A DNA stretch of 64,000 nt from Betaproteobacteria bacterium HGW-Betaproteobacteria-7 (GTDB taxonomy: Bacteria > Pseudomonadota > Gammaproteobacteria > Burkholderiales > Rhodocyclaceae): assembly GCA_002840765.1 (NCBI GenBank), contig PHCE01000006.1, positions 62,001 through 126,000 of the forward strand. The letters run 5' to 3'. Below are positions 17,248-26,825 of this stretch, in pieces; position 1 is the first letter of the stretch; each line of letters begins with the position of its first letter. A model generated the notes under the pieces. The model was not told the DNA's origin, did not search any database, and was given only the letters and a program-made list of their open reading frames with translations. Made by a program: the position numbers and the translations under genes.

Positions 17248-20223
17248 TCATGGCAGACGGTCGAGCAGCCTGCCGACAATGGCCTGCGCCCTTTCGTAAT
17301 CGAAGTTCTCCATCGCTCGGCGCAGCTCGTCGTATTGCTCCGGCCAGGTGGCTTGCAGCGGCAGGCGCAGGCGACTGAAGAGCTGGCCGGCATCGACATC
17401 GCCGGTGCGCAGCAACTCGGCCAGTTCGCTCAGCGCCGGGCGGTCGGGCGCGGCGCTGGTCGGCGGCGGGGATTCCACTTCCGGGCCGGAAGTTGGTTCG
17501 CCATTCAGATATTTGCCGAGAACGGCATACAGGGCATCCGGTTCCACCGGCTTGGCCAGGAAATCGTTCATGCCGGCCTCCAGGCAGCGCCGGCGGTCCT
17601 CACTGTAGGCATTGGCGGTCAGGGCGATGATGGGGATGTCGGCGCCGCCGGGCAGGCTGCGGATGTGCCGGGTGGTGTCGAGGCCGTCGAGGCCTGGCAT
17701 CTGGATGTCCATGACGATCAGGTCGAAACGTTCTTCCTGGAAGCGCCGGATGGCAGCGAAGCCGTCCTCGGCAGTGCTCACCACCAGACCGGCGACGGTC
17801 AGCAGATCAGTGCCGATTTCGCGGTTCAGTGGTTCGTCCTCAACGAGCAGGACGTGGCCGTGCAGGCTGTGCCGGTTGGGCATTGCCGGCCGCGCGCCGG
17901 CGCCCGCCCGGGCGGTGGCGAAACGGGCGGTGATCCAGAAAGTGCTGCCAACGTCTGGCTGACTGTCGACGCCGATTTCACCGTCCATCAGGGCGGCGAG
18001 GTGATGGGCGATGGCCAGGCCGAGACCGGTGCCGCCGTATTCGCGGGTGGTCGAGGCATCCAGTTGCTCGAAGGGTTTGAACAGGCGTGGCAGGTCTTCC
18101 GCGCGGATGCCGATTCCGGTATCGGCCACGGCGAAGCGACAGTGCAGCTTTCCGTCTTCCGCGTCGAGCAGCTCGCCGGACATACGGATGGAGCCGGCGC
18201 GGGTGAACTTGAGGGCGTTGCCGGCGAAATTGATCAGCACCTGGCGCAGGCGCTTGGCGTCGCCGATGGCCAGTGCCGGCAGCTGGTCGGCGTCCACCGT
18301 TACCTGTAGTCCCTTGCCGAGCGCCTGATCGCGAATGACCTCGGCCACCGATTGCAGTAGCTCCCCCGGGGCGAAGGTCACTTTTTCCAGTTCCAGCTTG
18401 CCGGATTCGATTTTCGACAGGTCGAGGATGTCGTTGATCACCTGCAGCAGGTGTTCCGAAGCGCTGGTCACCTTGAGCAGCTTGTCGCGCTGGTCGGCAT
18501 CGAGCGGACTTTTCAGCAGCAGGTAGTTGAGGCCGATGATGGCGTTCATCGGCGTCCGGATCTCGTGGCTCATGTTGGCCAGGAAGGCCGATTTCGCCAG
18601 ATTGGCCGTTTCGGCAGCGGCTTTGGCCTCGATCAGTTCGTGGGTACGCTGTTCCACCAGTTGCTCAAGATGGTCACGATGCGCCGCCAGTTCTTCTTCG
18701 TTTCGGCGCTGTTCGCTGATGTCTTCCTTGACCGCTACGTACTGATTGATCGCCCCGTCGCTGCCGCGCACCGGCGAGATGGTCGCCCGCTCGATGTAGG
18801 TGCTGCCATCACGGCGCCGGTTGATCAGCTCGCCGCGCCAGATGTTGCCGGCAGTCAGGGTTTTCCACATTTGGCGGTAGGTATCCGGCATCGTGTCGCC
18901 GGATTGCAGGATGCGCGGATTCTGGCCGATGACTTCGTCGGCAAAATAGCCGCTGGTCACGCAGAAGGCGAAATTGACATAGGTAATGCAGGCGTTGACG
19001 TCGGTGATGACGATGCTGGCCGGGCTCTGTTCGACCGCTGTGGACAATCGAAGCAGATTCTGTTCGGCAATTTCCAGGGCGGCCAGGCGGTCGGCCAGTT
19101 CGCTATTCAGTTGTTCGATGGCATGGTGGTCGGCCGTGAGCAGGGCTTCCCGTTCGCCGAGGGCGTCGGCCATGTCGTTGAAGCGTTGGTTGAGTAGCGC
19201 GAGTTCGGCCGGTAATCCGTTGTCGTCCAGACGCGTTGAAAAGTCACCGCTGGCGATGCTGCTCGTGGCTGCCTTAAGTTGGCCGACCCAGCGTTCGATC
19301 AGCTGATTCAGGTAATAGCGTGACAGCAGGACGGAGAGCAGGGCGACCGTGGCCAGCAATAGCACGTGCAGGAGGAAGGCGTTTTCGATGGTGCGCAGGG
19401 TCTGGTTGACCGGCGCGCCGACGGCGGCAAGCAGCTGAGCATTGGCGATTTTCAGGCGCTGCAGCAGAAACAGGCGCTCAACGCCGTCGATCCCGTTCAT
19501 CACGACGCGATCACTGCCGTCGCGCAGGGCGGCGAGCAGCCGGTCGTGGCTGGCCTGATCAAATTTGCTGCTTCGCCACTGGTCAGGCTCGGGATGGCGG
19601 GAAATCAGATTGCCGTCGTCGTCGATGAGCATCGAACTCCAGCCTTCAGGCAACTGCTGGTTACGGCTGATTCGGTCAAACCAGCCAATGTCGCTGGCGA
19701 CGTAGAGTGCGGCCTTGAGCTTGCCTTCCCCATCGCGCAGCGGCAGCCCGAAGGTGATACCGCGTTTGCCGGAAATGCGTCCGATCTGATAGTGACCGCT
19801 GGTGATGTCCGTACCTGTCTGCGCCTCCCGGAACCACGAGCGGTCGGCAACACTGATATGCCGCGCCGGGTCAGTGGCACTGCAGAATACGTCGCCGTTG
19901 GGCAGGGCTGCACCAATGTTGGCAACGTTCTCGCTGACGCTGAGTAGACGTTTTGCCAGACCCGAGCAATCGTCGGGGTCGAGATCGCGCATGTTGTCAG
20001 CGCCCGCCATGATCTGCAGCAACTCGCGCACCTGACGCCGGGCGGCTTCTTCTTCGATGCGTGAATCCTGAAGCAGGCTCTTGCCCAGCATCACGATATG
20101 CTCGGTGGCCGTCTGCCGCTGGTGGCGGAAATCGAAGATGGCGAGCAGCAACAAGGGCACGATTGCCAGCGTCAGCACCAGCCACAATCTGCTGCTCAGC
20201 GAAAAAGTCGGCTTTGTCGTCAT
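17248..20223 (-). CDS. Hybrid sensor histidine kinase (Cache-like sensor-HAMP-PAS-HisKA-HATPase-REC)
   Basis: 991 residues. TM1 about 12-31; large periplasmic Cache-like sensor about 35-280; TM2 about 284-304; HAMP about 305-360; PAS about 392-505 (AVEQSPASIVITD); HisKA with H553 (SHEIRTPMN); HATPase with FAGNALKF, DTGIGI and GGTGLGLA; receiver about 788-905 with D839 (IVMDIQMPGLDG). A helical C-terminal tail (about 925-991) looks like an Hpt position but contains no histidine, so phosphotransfer must go to a separate Hpt or regulator. AGGAGA precedes the ATG. It sits between recJ and lysS. The ligand is unknown. Confidence 0.92.
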   Translation of the reverse strand: MTTKPTFSLSSRLWLVLTLAIVPLLLLAIFDFRHQRQTATEHIVMLGKSLLQDSRIEEEAARRQVRELLQIMAGADNMRDLDPDDCSGLAKRLLSVSENVANIGAALPNGDVFCSATDPARHISVADRSWFREAQTGTDITSGHYQIGRISGKRGITFGLPLRDGEGKLKAALYVASDIGWFDRISRNQQLPEGWSSMLIDDDGNLISRHPEPDQWRSSKFDQASHDRLLAALRDGSDRVVMNGIDGVERLFLLQRLKIANAQLLAAVGAPVNQTLRTIENAFLLHVLLLATVALLSVLLSRYYLNQLIERWVGQLKAATSSIASGDFSTRLDDNGLPAELALLNQRFNDMADALGEREALLTADHHAIEQLNSELADRLAALEIAEQNLLRLSTAVEQSPASIVITDVNACITYVNFAFCVTSGYFADEVIGQNPRILQSGDTMPDTYRQMWKTLTAGNIWRGELINRRRDGSTYIERATISPVRGSDGAINQYVAVKEDISEQRRNEEELAAHRDHLEQLVEQRTHELIEAKAAAETANLAKSAFLANMSHEIRTPMNAIIGLNYLLLKSPLDADQRDKLLKVTSASEHLLQVINDILDLSKIESGKLELEKVTFAPGELLQSVAEVIRDQALGKGLQVTVDADQLPALAIGDAKRLRQVLINFAGNALKFTRAGSIRMSGELLDAEDGKLHCRFAVADTGIGIRAEDLPRLFKPFEQLDASTTREYGGTGLGLAIAHHLAALMDGEIGVDSQPDVGSTFWITARFATARAGAGARPAMPNRHSLHGHVLLVEDEPLNREIGTDLLTVAGLVVSTAEDGFAAIRRFQEERFDLIVMDIQMPGLDGLDTTRHIRSLPGGADIPIIALTANAYSEDRRRCLEAGMNDFLAKPVEPDALYAVLGKYLNGEPTSGPEVESPPPTSAAPDRPALSELAELLRTGDVDAGQLFSRLRLPLQATWPEQYDELRRAMENFDYERAQAIVGRLLDRLP

Positions 20224-20299
20224 GCTTCTCCTGGCACTGGCGGCCTGCCGGGGATTGTCACATCAACGATGCGCGTTTGTAAGAGGCAGGCACGGCTGG

Positions 20300-21988
20300 C
20301 TACTCGAGATGCTCGATCATCAGTTGCGGTGTCTCGACGCCCATATACTCATTGATTGCCAGACGGAAGGCGACGCGGGCGTTGTGGCCGGGCTGGGCGC
20401 TGAAGTTGAACTGGATGGCGTCGATGCGGGCATCGCCTTTGCGCAGGCGCAGCTTGAGGTGCTTTTCTTTGAGCACGCGCTGCTGCTCGACTTCGAATTG
20501 ATCCATGAACAGCGGCGCCGGGAAACCCTGGCCCCAGATCTCGTTCTCCAGCAGGCGGGCCATTTCCAGCGAGTAGTAGCCGCCTTCCAGGGCGCCGTCG
20601 GTTTCCAGTGTCCGGGTCAGGTCGGCCGGGGCGAGCAGTTCGCTGGCGACGGCGGCGAACAGGTCGCGGAAGCGGGCGAAGTTTTCGCCGCGCAGCGTCA
20701 CCCCGGCGGCCATGGCGTGGCCGCCGAAACGCACCAGCAGGTCGGGGGCCCGTTTGGCGACTAGATCGAGCGCATCGCGCAGGTGCAGGCCGGGAATCGA
20801 GCGGCCGGATCCCTTGATCAGGCCGCCCTCGCCGGGAGCGAAGGCGAATACGGGACGGTGCAGCTTGTCCTTGATGCGTGAGGCGAGGATGCCGACGACG
20901 CCTTCGTGCCAGCCATCATCGAAAAGGGCGATGCCGGCGCTGGCGTCATCGGCATCCAGGGATTCGAGCAGCAGCAGCGCCTGTTCCTGCATGCCGGATT
21001 CGATCTCACGGCGCTCGCGGTTGAGCGTGTCGAGTTGCTGGGCGATGCTCAGGGCGCGGGCTGGGTCGTCGGTGAGCAGGCATTCGACGCCCAGGCGCAT
21101 GTCGGCCAGGCGGCCGGCGGCGTTCAGGCGGGGGCCGAGGATGAAGCCGAGGTCCATCGCCGTCGCCTTGCGCGGGTCGCGGCCGGCTGCCTTGAACAGC
21201 GCTACCAGGCCGGGCTGCAACTGGCCGGCGCGCATGCGCTTCAAGCCCTGGCTGACCAGGATGCGGTTGTTGCGGTCGAGCTTGACGACGTCGGCGACGG
21301 TGCCCAGCGCCACTAGGTCGAGCAGGCTGGCGAAATTGGGTTCCGGGCGCTCGGCGAAGAAGCCGCGGGCGCGCAGTTCGGCGCGCAGGGCGAGCATGAC
21401 GTAGAACATGACGCCGACGCCGGCGATGCACTTGGAGGGGAATTCACAGCCGGGCTGATTCGGATTGACGATGCAATCGGCCTCGGGCAGCGTCGCCGCC
21501 GGCAGGTGGTGGTCGGTGATCAGGGTGGCGATGCCATGTTCGCGGGCGCGATTGACGCCTTCGATACTGGCGATACCGTTGTCGACGGTGATGATCAGGT
21601 CTGGCGACTGCTCGGCGGCGACATCGACGATTTCCGGCGACAGTCCGTAGCCGAGCTTGAAACGGTCGGGCAGCAGGAAATCGACGTCAGCGCCGAGCAT
21701 CTGCAGGGCGCGCATGCCGACCGCCGTGGCGGTGGCGCCGTCGCAGTCGTAGTCGCCGATGATCAGCAGTTTCGCTTCCGCCTCGATGGCGTCAGCCAGC
21801 AGGCTGGCGGCGTCGGTCGCGTGGGTGAGGGCGGTGGGCGGCAGCAGTGACTTCAGTTCGTAGTCGAGTTCGGCCTTGTCGGTGACGCCGCGCGACGCGT
21901 AGAGGCGGGCAAGCAGCGGATGCAGGCCCTGCTGTTCCAGCTGCCAGACGACGCGCTGCGGGATCGGACGATTGACGATGCGGGTCAC
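20300..21988 (-). CDS. recJ: Single-stranded-DNA-specific exonuclease RecJ
   Basis: 562 residues. The DHH phosphoesterase motifs are visible: IGDYDCDGATATAVG (motif I), VDNGIASIEG, TDHHLPAATLPEADCIVNP (motif III) and the later DHHA1-type segment VRFGGHAMAAGVTL. RecJ degrades single-stranded DNA 5' to 3' in recombination and mismatch repair. The GTG start at 21988 overlaps the TGA of the upstream gene (GTGA) and has AAAGGA upstream, which rules out the longer frame reaching 22078. Confidence 0.96.
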   Translation of the reverse strand: MTRIVNRPIPQRVVWQLEQQGLHPLLARLYASRGVTDKAELDYELKSLLPPTALTHATDAASLLADAIEAEAKLLIIGDYDCDGATATAVGMRALQMLGADVDFLLPDRFKLGYGLSPEIVDVAAEQSPDLIITVDNGIASIEGVNRAREHGIATLITDHHLPAATLPEADCIVNPNQPGCEFPSKCIAGVGVMFYVMLALRAELRARGFFAERPEPNFASLLDLVALGTVADVVKLDRNNRILVSQGLKRMRAGQLQPGLVALFKAAGRDPRKATAMDLGFILGPRLNAAGRLADMRLGVECLLTDDPARALSIAQQLDTLNRERREIESGMQEQALLLLESLDADDASAGIALFDDGWHEGVVGILASRIKDKLHRPVFAFAPGEGGLIKGSGRSIPGLHLRDALDLVAKRAPDLLVRFGGHAMAAGVTLRGENFARFRDLFAAVASELLAPADLTRTLETDGALEGGYYSLEMARLLENEIWGQGFPAPLFMDQFEVEQQRVLKEKHLKLRLRKGDARIDAIQFNFSAQPGHNARVAFRLAINEYMGVETPQLMIEHLE

Positions 21989-23040
21989 GGCTTTCCTTTG
22001 GCGAATTGCTGGGCGAGCGCCGCCAGCGGCTGGCTGCGGCGCCAGAATTTCCAGCGGTCGATGCCGCGCAGCGACCACTGCAGCTCGCCGTAGATGGTCG
22101 GGGCGATGATGTTCAGTTCGCGGACCGGACGGCCCAGCGCCTGGCGCAGCGGCGTGAACCAGTGCTCCTCGAGCGCCAGCCAGGCGGCGCGCCAGGCTGC
22201 ACTGTCCTCATAGAGAACCGGCGGCAGCAGTGTGTCGAGGACAACCAGCGATGCCGTCCCCGGCGAGGCCAGGCGCAGCAGGCCGGCGAGGCCATCGGGC
22301 AGCGGATGGGCCGGGGTGCCGGCGGCGCGGGCGAGTCCGGTGGCCAGTGGCTGGTCGCTCCAGACGGCGGTGAAGTAGCCGGGTTGCGGCCGGTGCAGAC
22401 GGCCGCCACCCCACAGCCAGAGGCTGTTGACCGCCGGCTTGCCGGCCTGCTCGCGGCGGACGTTGAGCGGATGGCCGTGGAGGAACATCTGGACTTCGTT
22501 CAGCCAGCGCCGCAGCGTCGCGTCATTGTCGGGGATCTCGCTGTCCACCCGCCGCCCGGCGACCAGCGAGAGCGGCGCGGCGACGTGGGCGCAGGCGCCG
22601 GCAAAGGCACTGCCGGCCGGGTTCAGGCGCAGGTACCAGCGGCGGGCTGTGGCCACCTTGAGCTGCCCAATGTCGCCGAATTCGGCATTGATGGCAGCGG
22701 CGATTTCCCTGGCTTCCTCTTCGTCGAGGGGGAAGGCACCGGCATCGGCGAGGACGATGCGCTCATGATGAAAGCGCAGGTGCACCGGGTCGGCGCACAG
22801 CCAGTGACCGTCGATGGCGGCATCGCCGAGATCCTCGCCGAGCAGGCGCAGGGCGCCGAGGGCCGGGGTGCTCAGACCAAACTGGCCGGCGACGGCCGTC
22901 TCGAAGGCGCTGGCTGGCTGGCGTTGAAAGCTGGCCCGGGCAGCCAGCCAGGCGAAGCCGGGCAGCGACAGATTCCCCAGGGTGTGCTGGTCGCCGGGTT
23001 CGGGCCAGATCAGTTCGGGGACGAGCAGGGTAAGGCGCAC
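21985..23040 (-). CDS. RpfE-like conserved protein encoded upstream of recJ
   Basis: 351 residues, cytoplasmic. It resembles the uncharacterised family named after Xanthomonas RpfE, sometimes labelled phosphoglycerate-mutase-like: N-terminal LLVPELIWPEP, central ADPVHLRFHHERIVLAD, later NEVQMFLHGHPLN and NSLWLWGGG. The start codon is ATG. The stop overlaps the recJ start by four bases, a coupling also known from xanthomonads, which suggests a function tied to RecJ or simply conserved co-expression. No catalytic role is established. Confidence 0.8.
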   Translation of the reverse strand: MRLTLLVPELIWPEPGDQHTLGNLSLPGFAWLAARASFQRQPASAFETAVAGQFGLSTPALGALRLLGEDLGDAAIDGHWLCADPVHLRFHHERIVLADAGAFPLDEEEAREIAAAINAEFGDIGQLKVATARRWYLRLNPAGSAFAGACAHVAAPLSLVAGRRVDSEIPDNDATLRRWLNEVQMFLHGHPLNVRREQAGKPAVNSLWLWGGGRLHRPQPGYFTAVWSDQPLATGLARAAGTPAHPLPDGLAGLLRLASPGTASLVVLDTLLPPVLYEDSAAWRAAWLALEEHWFTPLRQALGRPVRELNIIAPTIYGELQWSLRGIDRWKFWRRSQPLAALAQQFAKGKP

Positions 23041-23160
23041 GGTGGATCCAGGTGATTGGGCGGGGCCGGGGCTGTCCCGGCGACGGCGGATTTTACCATT
23101 GGCGCCGAGGCGGCCAGCAGGGCGAATTTTTTACGACATTTTTACGCCGGCCTTGCCAGA

Positions 23161-24660
23161 ATGCGCGGCATGACCGCCAGCGAAACCGTTGTCGAACGTT
23201 TCAGCGAACGCCAGAAGCTGGCGCTGAGCGTGCTCGCCTGTTCGATTACCGCCATCGTCGCCGCACCGCTGAGCGGGCTGCTCGACCTGGCCAACATGGT
23301 CATGCTCTTCCTGCTCACCGTGCTGCTGGTCGCCGTCAGCCTTGGTCGCAATCCGGCGGTGCTCGCCGCCGTGCTCAGCGTCGTGCTGTTCGATGTCTTT
23401 TTCGTGCCGCCGCGCTTTTCGCTGGCGGTCAGCAATCTGCAATACCTGATCACTTTTGCCGTCATGCTGGCGACAGCGCTGATCACCGCTCACCTGGCGG
23501 CCAGTCTGAAGGAGAAGGCGCGCGATGCCGAACGCCGCGAACAGCGGACGCGGGCACTTTACGAGATTGCCGGCAAGCTGGCCGGGGCGCTCAACCTGAC
23601 GCAGGTGGCGGAAATTGTCGACGGCTTCGTGGCCGGCGAGTTGCGCGCCGTGAGCGCCCTGAATATCGACGAAGCAGAGGCGGCGATACCGTCGTGGTTC
23701 GACACCACGTTCGCCAGTCGGGCCCGGGAGACGCGTGCCTGCATTGCCGGGACGGGGGAGTGCCCCGTCTACTATCTGCCGCTGGCCGCGCCGATGCGCG
23801 TGCGCGGCATTCTGGCCATCCGTCTGGCCGCTGATTCGCCGGTGCCGGCGGCGGAAAACCGGGCGCTGATGGAGGCGCTCGCCTCGCTGGTAGCGATTGC
23901 CGTCGAGCGGCTGCATTACGTCGAGGTGGCCCAGTCGTCCGAACTGCGCATGGCCACCGAGCGCCTGCGCAGTTCGATACTTTCGGCACTGTCGCACGAC
24001 CTGCGGACGCCGCTGACCGTGCTCGTCGGCCTGGCCGATTCGCTGTTCCTCAGTCGCCCGCAACTGCCGGCGGCCGCCCTGGAAACGGCTGGCACCCTGC
24101 GCGAGCAGGCCGGGCGCCTGGCCGGCCTGGTCACCAACCTGCTGGAAATGGCGCGCCTGCATGCCGGTTCGGTCAACCTGCGGCGCGAATGGCAGCCGAT
24201 CGACGAAGTCATCGGCAGCAGCCTGAAACTGCTCGGCGGCGCCCTGAGCCGGCATAGTGTCCACGTCGACCTGCAGCCCGAGCTGCCGCTGCTCAATTTC
24301 GATGCCGTGCTGATCGAGCGCGTGCTGTGCAACCTGCTGGAAAATGCCGCCAAGTATTCGCCAGCGGGGGGCGAGATCGCGGTCATTGCGCAGCAGGTCG
24401 GCAGCACTGTCGAAGTGGCGGTTGGCGACCGCGGGCCGGGCTTTCCCGAGGGCGGCAACCAGCAGTTGTTCGAGATGTTCGTACGTGGCGAACGCGAGTC
24501 GGACAAACCGGGCACCGGCCTCGGCCTGGCCATCTGTCACGCCATCGTCGAGGCGCACGGTGGCAGCATCCGCATCGAACAGCGCGACGGCGGCGGGGCG
24601 CTGGTGGTTTTCGCCCTGCCGCGCGGCGAGCCGCCGGTCGTCGAGCCGGAGTGGCCATGA
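23161..24660 (+). CDS. KdpD-like sensor histidine kinase lacking the N-terminal KdpD/Usp domains
   Basis: About 499 residues from the ATG at 23161 (23170 also possible; no strong ribosome site before either). Four close-packed membrane helices (about 20-112) form the DUF4118 sensor with DVFFVPPRFSLAVSN, a KdpD hallmark. A GAF-like region (about 130-255) follows, then HisKA with H279 (SHDLRTPLTVL) and HATPase with LLENAAKYSP, GDRGPGFP and GTGLGLAI. The roughly 400-residue KdpD and Usp cytoplasmic domains of E. coli KdpD are absent. It overlaps the regulator gene by three bases, and trkH and trkA follow, which suggests potassium or osmotic sensing for Trk. Confidence 0.9.
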   Translation: MRGMTASETVVERFSERQKLALSVLACSITAIVAAPLSGLLDLANMVMLFLLTVLLVAVSLGRNPAVLAAVLSVVLFDVFFVPPRFSLAVSNLQYLITFAVMLATALITAHLAASLKEKARDAERREQRTRALYEIAGKLAGALNLTQVAEIVDGFVAGELRAVSALNIDEAEAAIPSWFDTTFASRARETRACIAGTGECPVYYLPLAAPMRVRGILAIRLAADSPVPAAENRALMEALASLVAIAVERLHYVEVAQSSELRMATERLRSSILSALSHDLRTPLTVLVGLADSLFLSRPQLPAAALETAGTLREQAGRLAGLVTNLLEMARLHAGSVNLRREWQPIDEVIGSSLKLLGGALSRHSVHVDLQPELPLLNFDAVLIERVLCNLLENAAKYSPAGGEIAVIAQQVGSTVEVAVGDRGPGFPEGGNQQLFEMFVRGERESDKPGTGLGLAICHAIVEAHGGSIRIEQRDGGGALVVFALPRGEPPVVEPEWP

Positions 24661-25349
24661 GCCTCGCGCCGCCCAGCGTCCTGCTCGTTGAGGATGAGCC
24701 GCAGATCCGTCGCTTCGTTCGCCTGGCGCTCGAGGAGGAGGGCTGCGCCGTCGTCGAGGCGGGCACTATCGCCCAGGGTCTGGCGGCGGCCGGGCAGGCG
24801 GCGCCCGATCTGCTGATCCTCGATCTCGGTCTGCCGGACGGCAACGGTATCGACCTGATCCGCGATCTGCGCAACTGGACGAGTCTGCCCATCCTCATCC
24901 TGTCGGCACGCGCTGCCGAGCACGACAAGATCGATGCCCTCGACGCCGGCGCCGACGACTACCTGACCAAGCCCTTCGGCGTCGGCGAGCTGCGCGCCCG
25001 CCTGCGCGCCCTGCTCCGGCGGCGCGAGCGGCCGCCGGCCACGGTGGCGCCGCTGGTCGAATTCGGCAGCATCGTCGTTGATCTGGCGCAGCGCCAGGTG
25101 AAGCGCGGCGGCGAGATCGTCCACCTGACACCCATCGAGTACCGCCTGCTAGCCATGCTGGTCAGCCACCCCGGCCAGGTGCTGACGCAGCGCAAATTGC
25201 TGCGTGATATCTGGGGCTCGAGCTATGTCGAAAGCAGCCACTATCTGCGCGTCTATGTCGGCCACCTGCGGCAGAAGCTGGAGGATGACCCGACCCAGCC
25301 GCGGCATCTACTGACTGAAACCGGCGTTGGCTACCGCTTCCAGCCCTGA
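24657..25349 (+). CDS. KdpE-like OmpR-family response regulator
   Basis: 230 residues. A receiver domain with acidic pocket VEDE, phospho-acceptor D56 (LLILDLGLPDGNG) and K in DDYLTKPF is followed by an OmpR-type winged helix (about 130-228; HLTPIEYRLLAMLVSHPGQV, SHYLRVYVGHLRQKLE). The start overlaps the kinase stop as ATGA. The close match to KdpE architecture and pairing with a DUF4118 kinase make it the cognate regulator. The likely target is the downstream trkH-trkA pair, as no kdpFABC is present in the window. Confidence 0.93.
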   Translation: MSLAPPSVLLVEDEPQIRRFVRLALEEEGCAVVEAGTIAQGLAAAGQAAPDLLILDLGLPDGNGIDLIRDLRNWTSLPILILSARAAEHDKIDALDAGADDYLTKPFGVGELRARLRALLRRRERPPATVAPLVEFGSIVVDLAQRQVKRGGEIVHLTPIEYRLLAMLVSHPGQVLTQRKLLRDIWGSSYVESSHYLRVYVGHLRQKLEDDPTQPRHLLTETGVGYRFQP

Positions 25350-25356
25350 TCCAGCA

Positions 25357-26811
25357 ATGAATCGCTACGCTCCCGTCCTGCGCGCCCTGGGCATGATCAC
25401 CATGCTCTTCGCGCTGACCATCCTGCCGCCGCTGATCCTGTCCTACGCCGTCGACGACGGCGCCCAGGCGGTCTACGACGAGGTCTTCGCCCTGACCATG
25501 CTCTGCGGTCTGTTCCTGTGGGTGCGTTTTCGCCATGTCACCCGCGAACTGAGCGTGCGTGACGGCTTCCTGATGGTGGTGCTGGTGTGGACGGTGCTGC
25601 CGGCCTTCGCCGCCCTGCCTTTCATGCTGCACCTGGGCGTGAGTCATACGGACGCCTACTTCGAGGCGATGTCCGGCCTGACGACGACGGGGGCAACGGT
25701 GCTTTCCGGTCTCGACACACTGCCGATGTCGATCAACCTGTGGCGGCATCAACTGGTCTGGGTCGGTGCCATGGGCCTGATCGTGCTCGCCGTCGCCATC
25801 CTGCCGCTGCTCGGTATCGGCGGCCGGCAGATGTTCAAGGCCGAGACGCCGGGGCCGATGAAGGATGCCAAGATGACCCCGCGCATCGCCGAAACAGCGA
25901 AGGGTTTGTGGGCCGTCTATGTGGCGGTCTCGCTGCTCTGCATCATGGCCTACCATTTTGCCGGCATGAGCTGGTTCGATGCGGTCTGCCACGGCTTCTC
26001 GACCATGGGCCTGGGTGGCTTCTCGACGCATGACGCCAGCTACGGCTATTTCGACTCACCGGCCATCGAGGGGGTGGCAATCGTCTTCATGCTGATTGCC
26101 GGCATGAATTTCGGCACCCTGTTCCTGGCTGCGCGCAGCCGTTCGCTGCATCCCTACGTCCATGATCCCGAGGCCGGCTGGTTTCTCGCCGTCTGTCTGG
26201 CCTCGGTGCTGCTGATTGCCGCCTTCATCTGGCTGGCCGGCATTTATACCGAACCGCTGACGGCGTTGCGCCATGCCGCCTTCAATGTCATCTCGATTGC
26301 CACGACGACCGGCTACGCCAGCGTTGACTACGCCCAGTGGCCGCTCTTTGCCCCGTTCTGGATGCTTTTTCTGTGCAGTTTCGCCACCAGCGCCGGGTCC
26401 ACCGGCGGCGGCATCAAGATGGCGCGTGCCCTTTTGCTCTACAAACAGGTCTATCGTGAGATCGTTCGCGCCATGCATCCCAGTGCCGTGCACAGCGTGC
26501 GTTTCGGCGGCCATGTGGCGCCACCGTCCATTCTTTTCGCGGTACTCGCCTTCGGTTTCATGTATATGGTCAGCATTGTCTCGCTGACCCTGGTTCTGGT
26601 ATTCACCGGCCTTGATGTGGTCACTGCCTTCACCGCCATCGTCGCCAGCGTCAACAACACCGGGCCGGGTCTCGGCGATGTCGGGCCATCCACCACCTTT
26701 GCCGTGCTCGAAGACTTCCAGACCTGGGTCTGCATCTTCGCTATGCTGCTCGGACGTTTGGAAATATTCACCCTGCTGGTCGTGCTGACGCCGGCCTTCT
26801 GGCGGCGCTGA
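25357..26811 (+). CDS. trkH: Trk potassium uptake system membrane protein
   Basis: 484 residues, usual TrkH length, with about ten membrane segments. Four pore loops carry selectivity-filter glycines: TTTGATVL, STMGLGGFST, TTTGYASVD and NNTGPGLGDVG. An AGSTGGGIK segment lies before the regulator-contact region. The start at 25357 lies 7 bases after the regulator stop. TrkH conducts K+ inward as a dimer gated by a TrkA ring and co-expressed with it here. Confidence 0.95.
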   Translation: MNRYAPVLRALGMITMLFALTILPPLILSYAVDDGAQAVYDEVFALTMLCGLFLWVRFRHVTRELSVRDGFLMVVLVWTVLPAFAALPFMLHLGVSHTDAYFEAMSGLTTTGATVLSGLDTLPMSINLWRHQLVWVGAMGLIVLAVAILPLLGIGGRQMFKAETPGPMKDAKMTPRIAETAKGLWAVYVAVSLLCIMAYHFAGMSWFDAVCHGFSTMGLGGFSTHDASYGYFDSPAIEGVAIVFMLIAGMNFGTLFLAARSRSLHPYVHDPEAGWFLAVCLASVLLIAAFIWLAGIYTEPLTALRHAAFNVISIATTTGYASVDYAQWPLFAPFWMLFLCSFATSAGSTGGGIKMARALLLYKQVYREIVRAMHPSAVHSVRFGGHVAPPSILFAVLAFGFMYMVSIVSLTLVLVFTGLDVVTAFTAIVASVNNTGPGLGDVGPSTTFAVLEDFQTWVCIFAMLLGRLEIFTLLVVLTPAFWRR

Positions 26812-26825
26812 GCCGGGAAAAGCCC

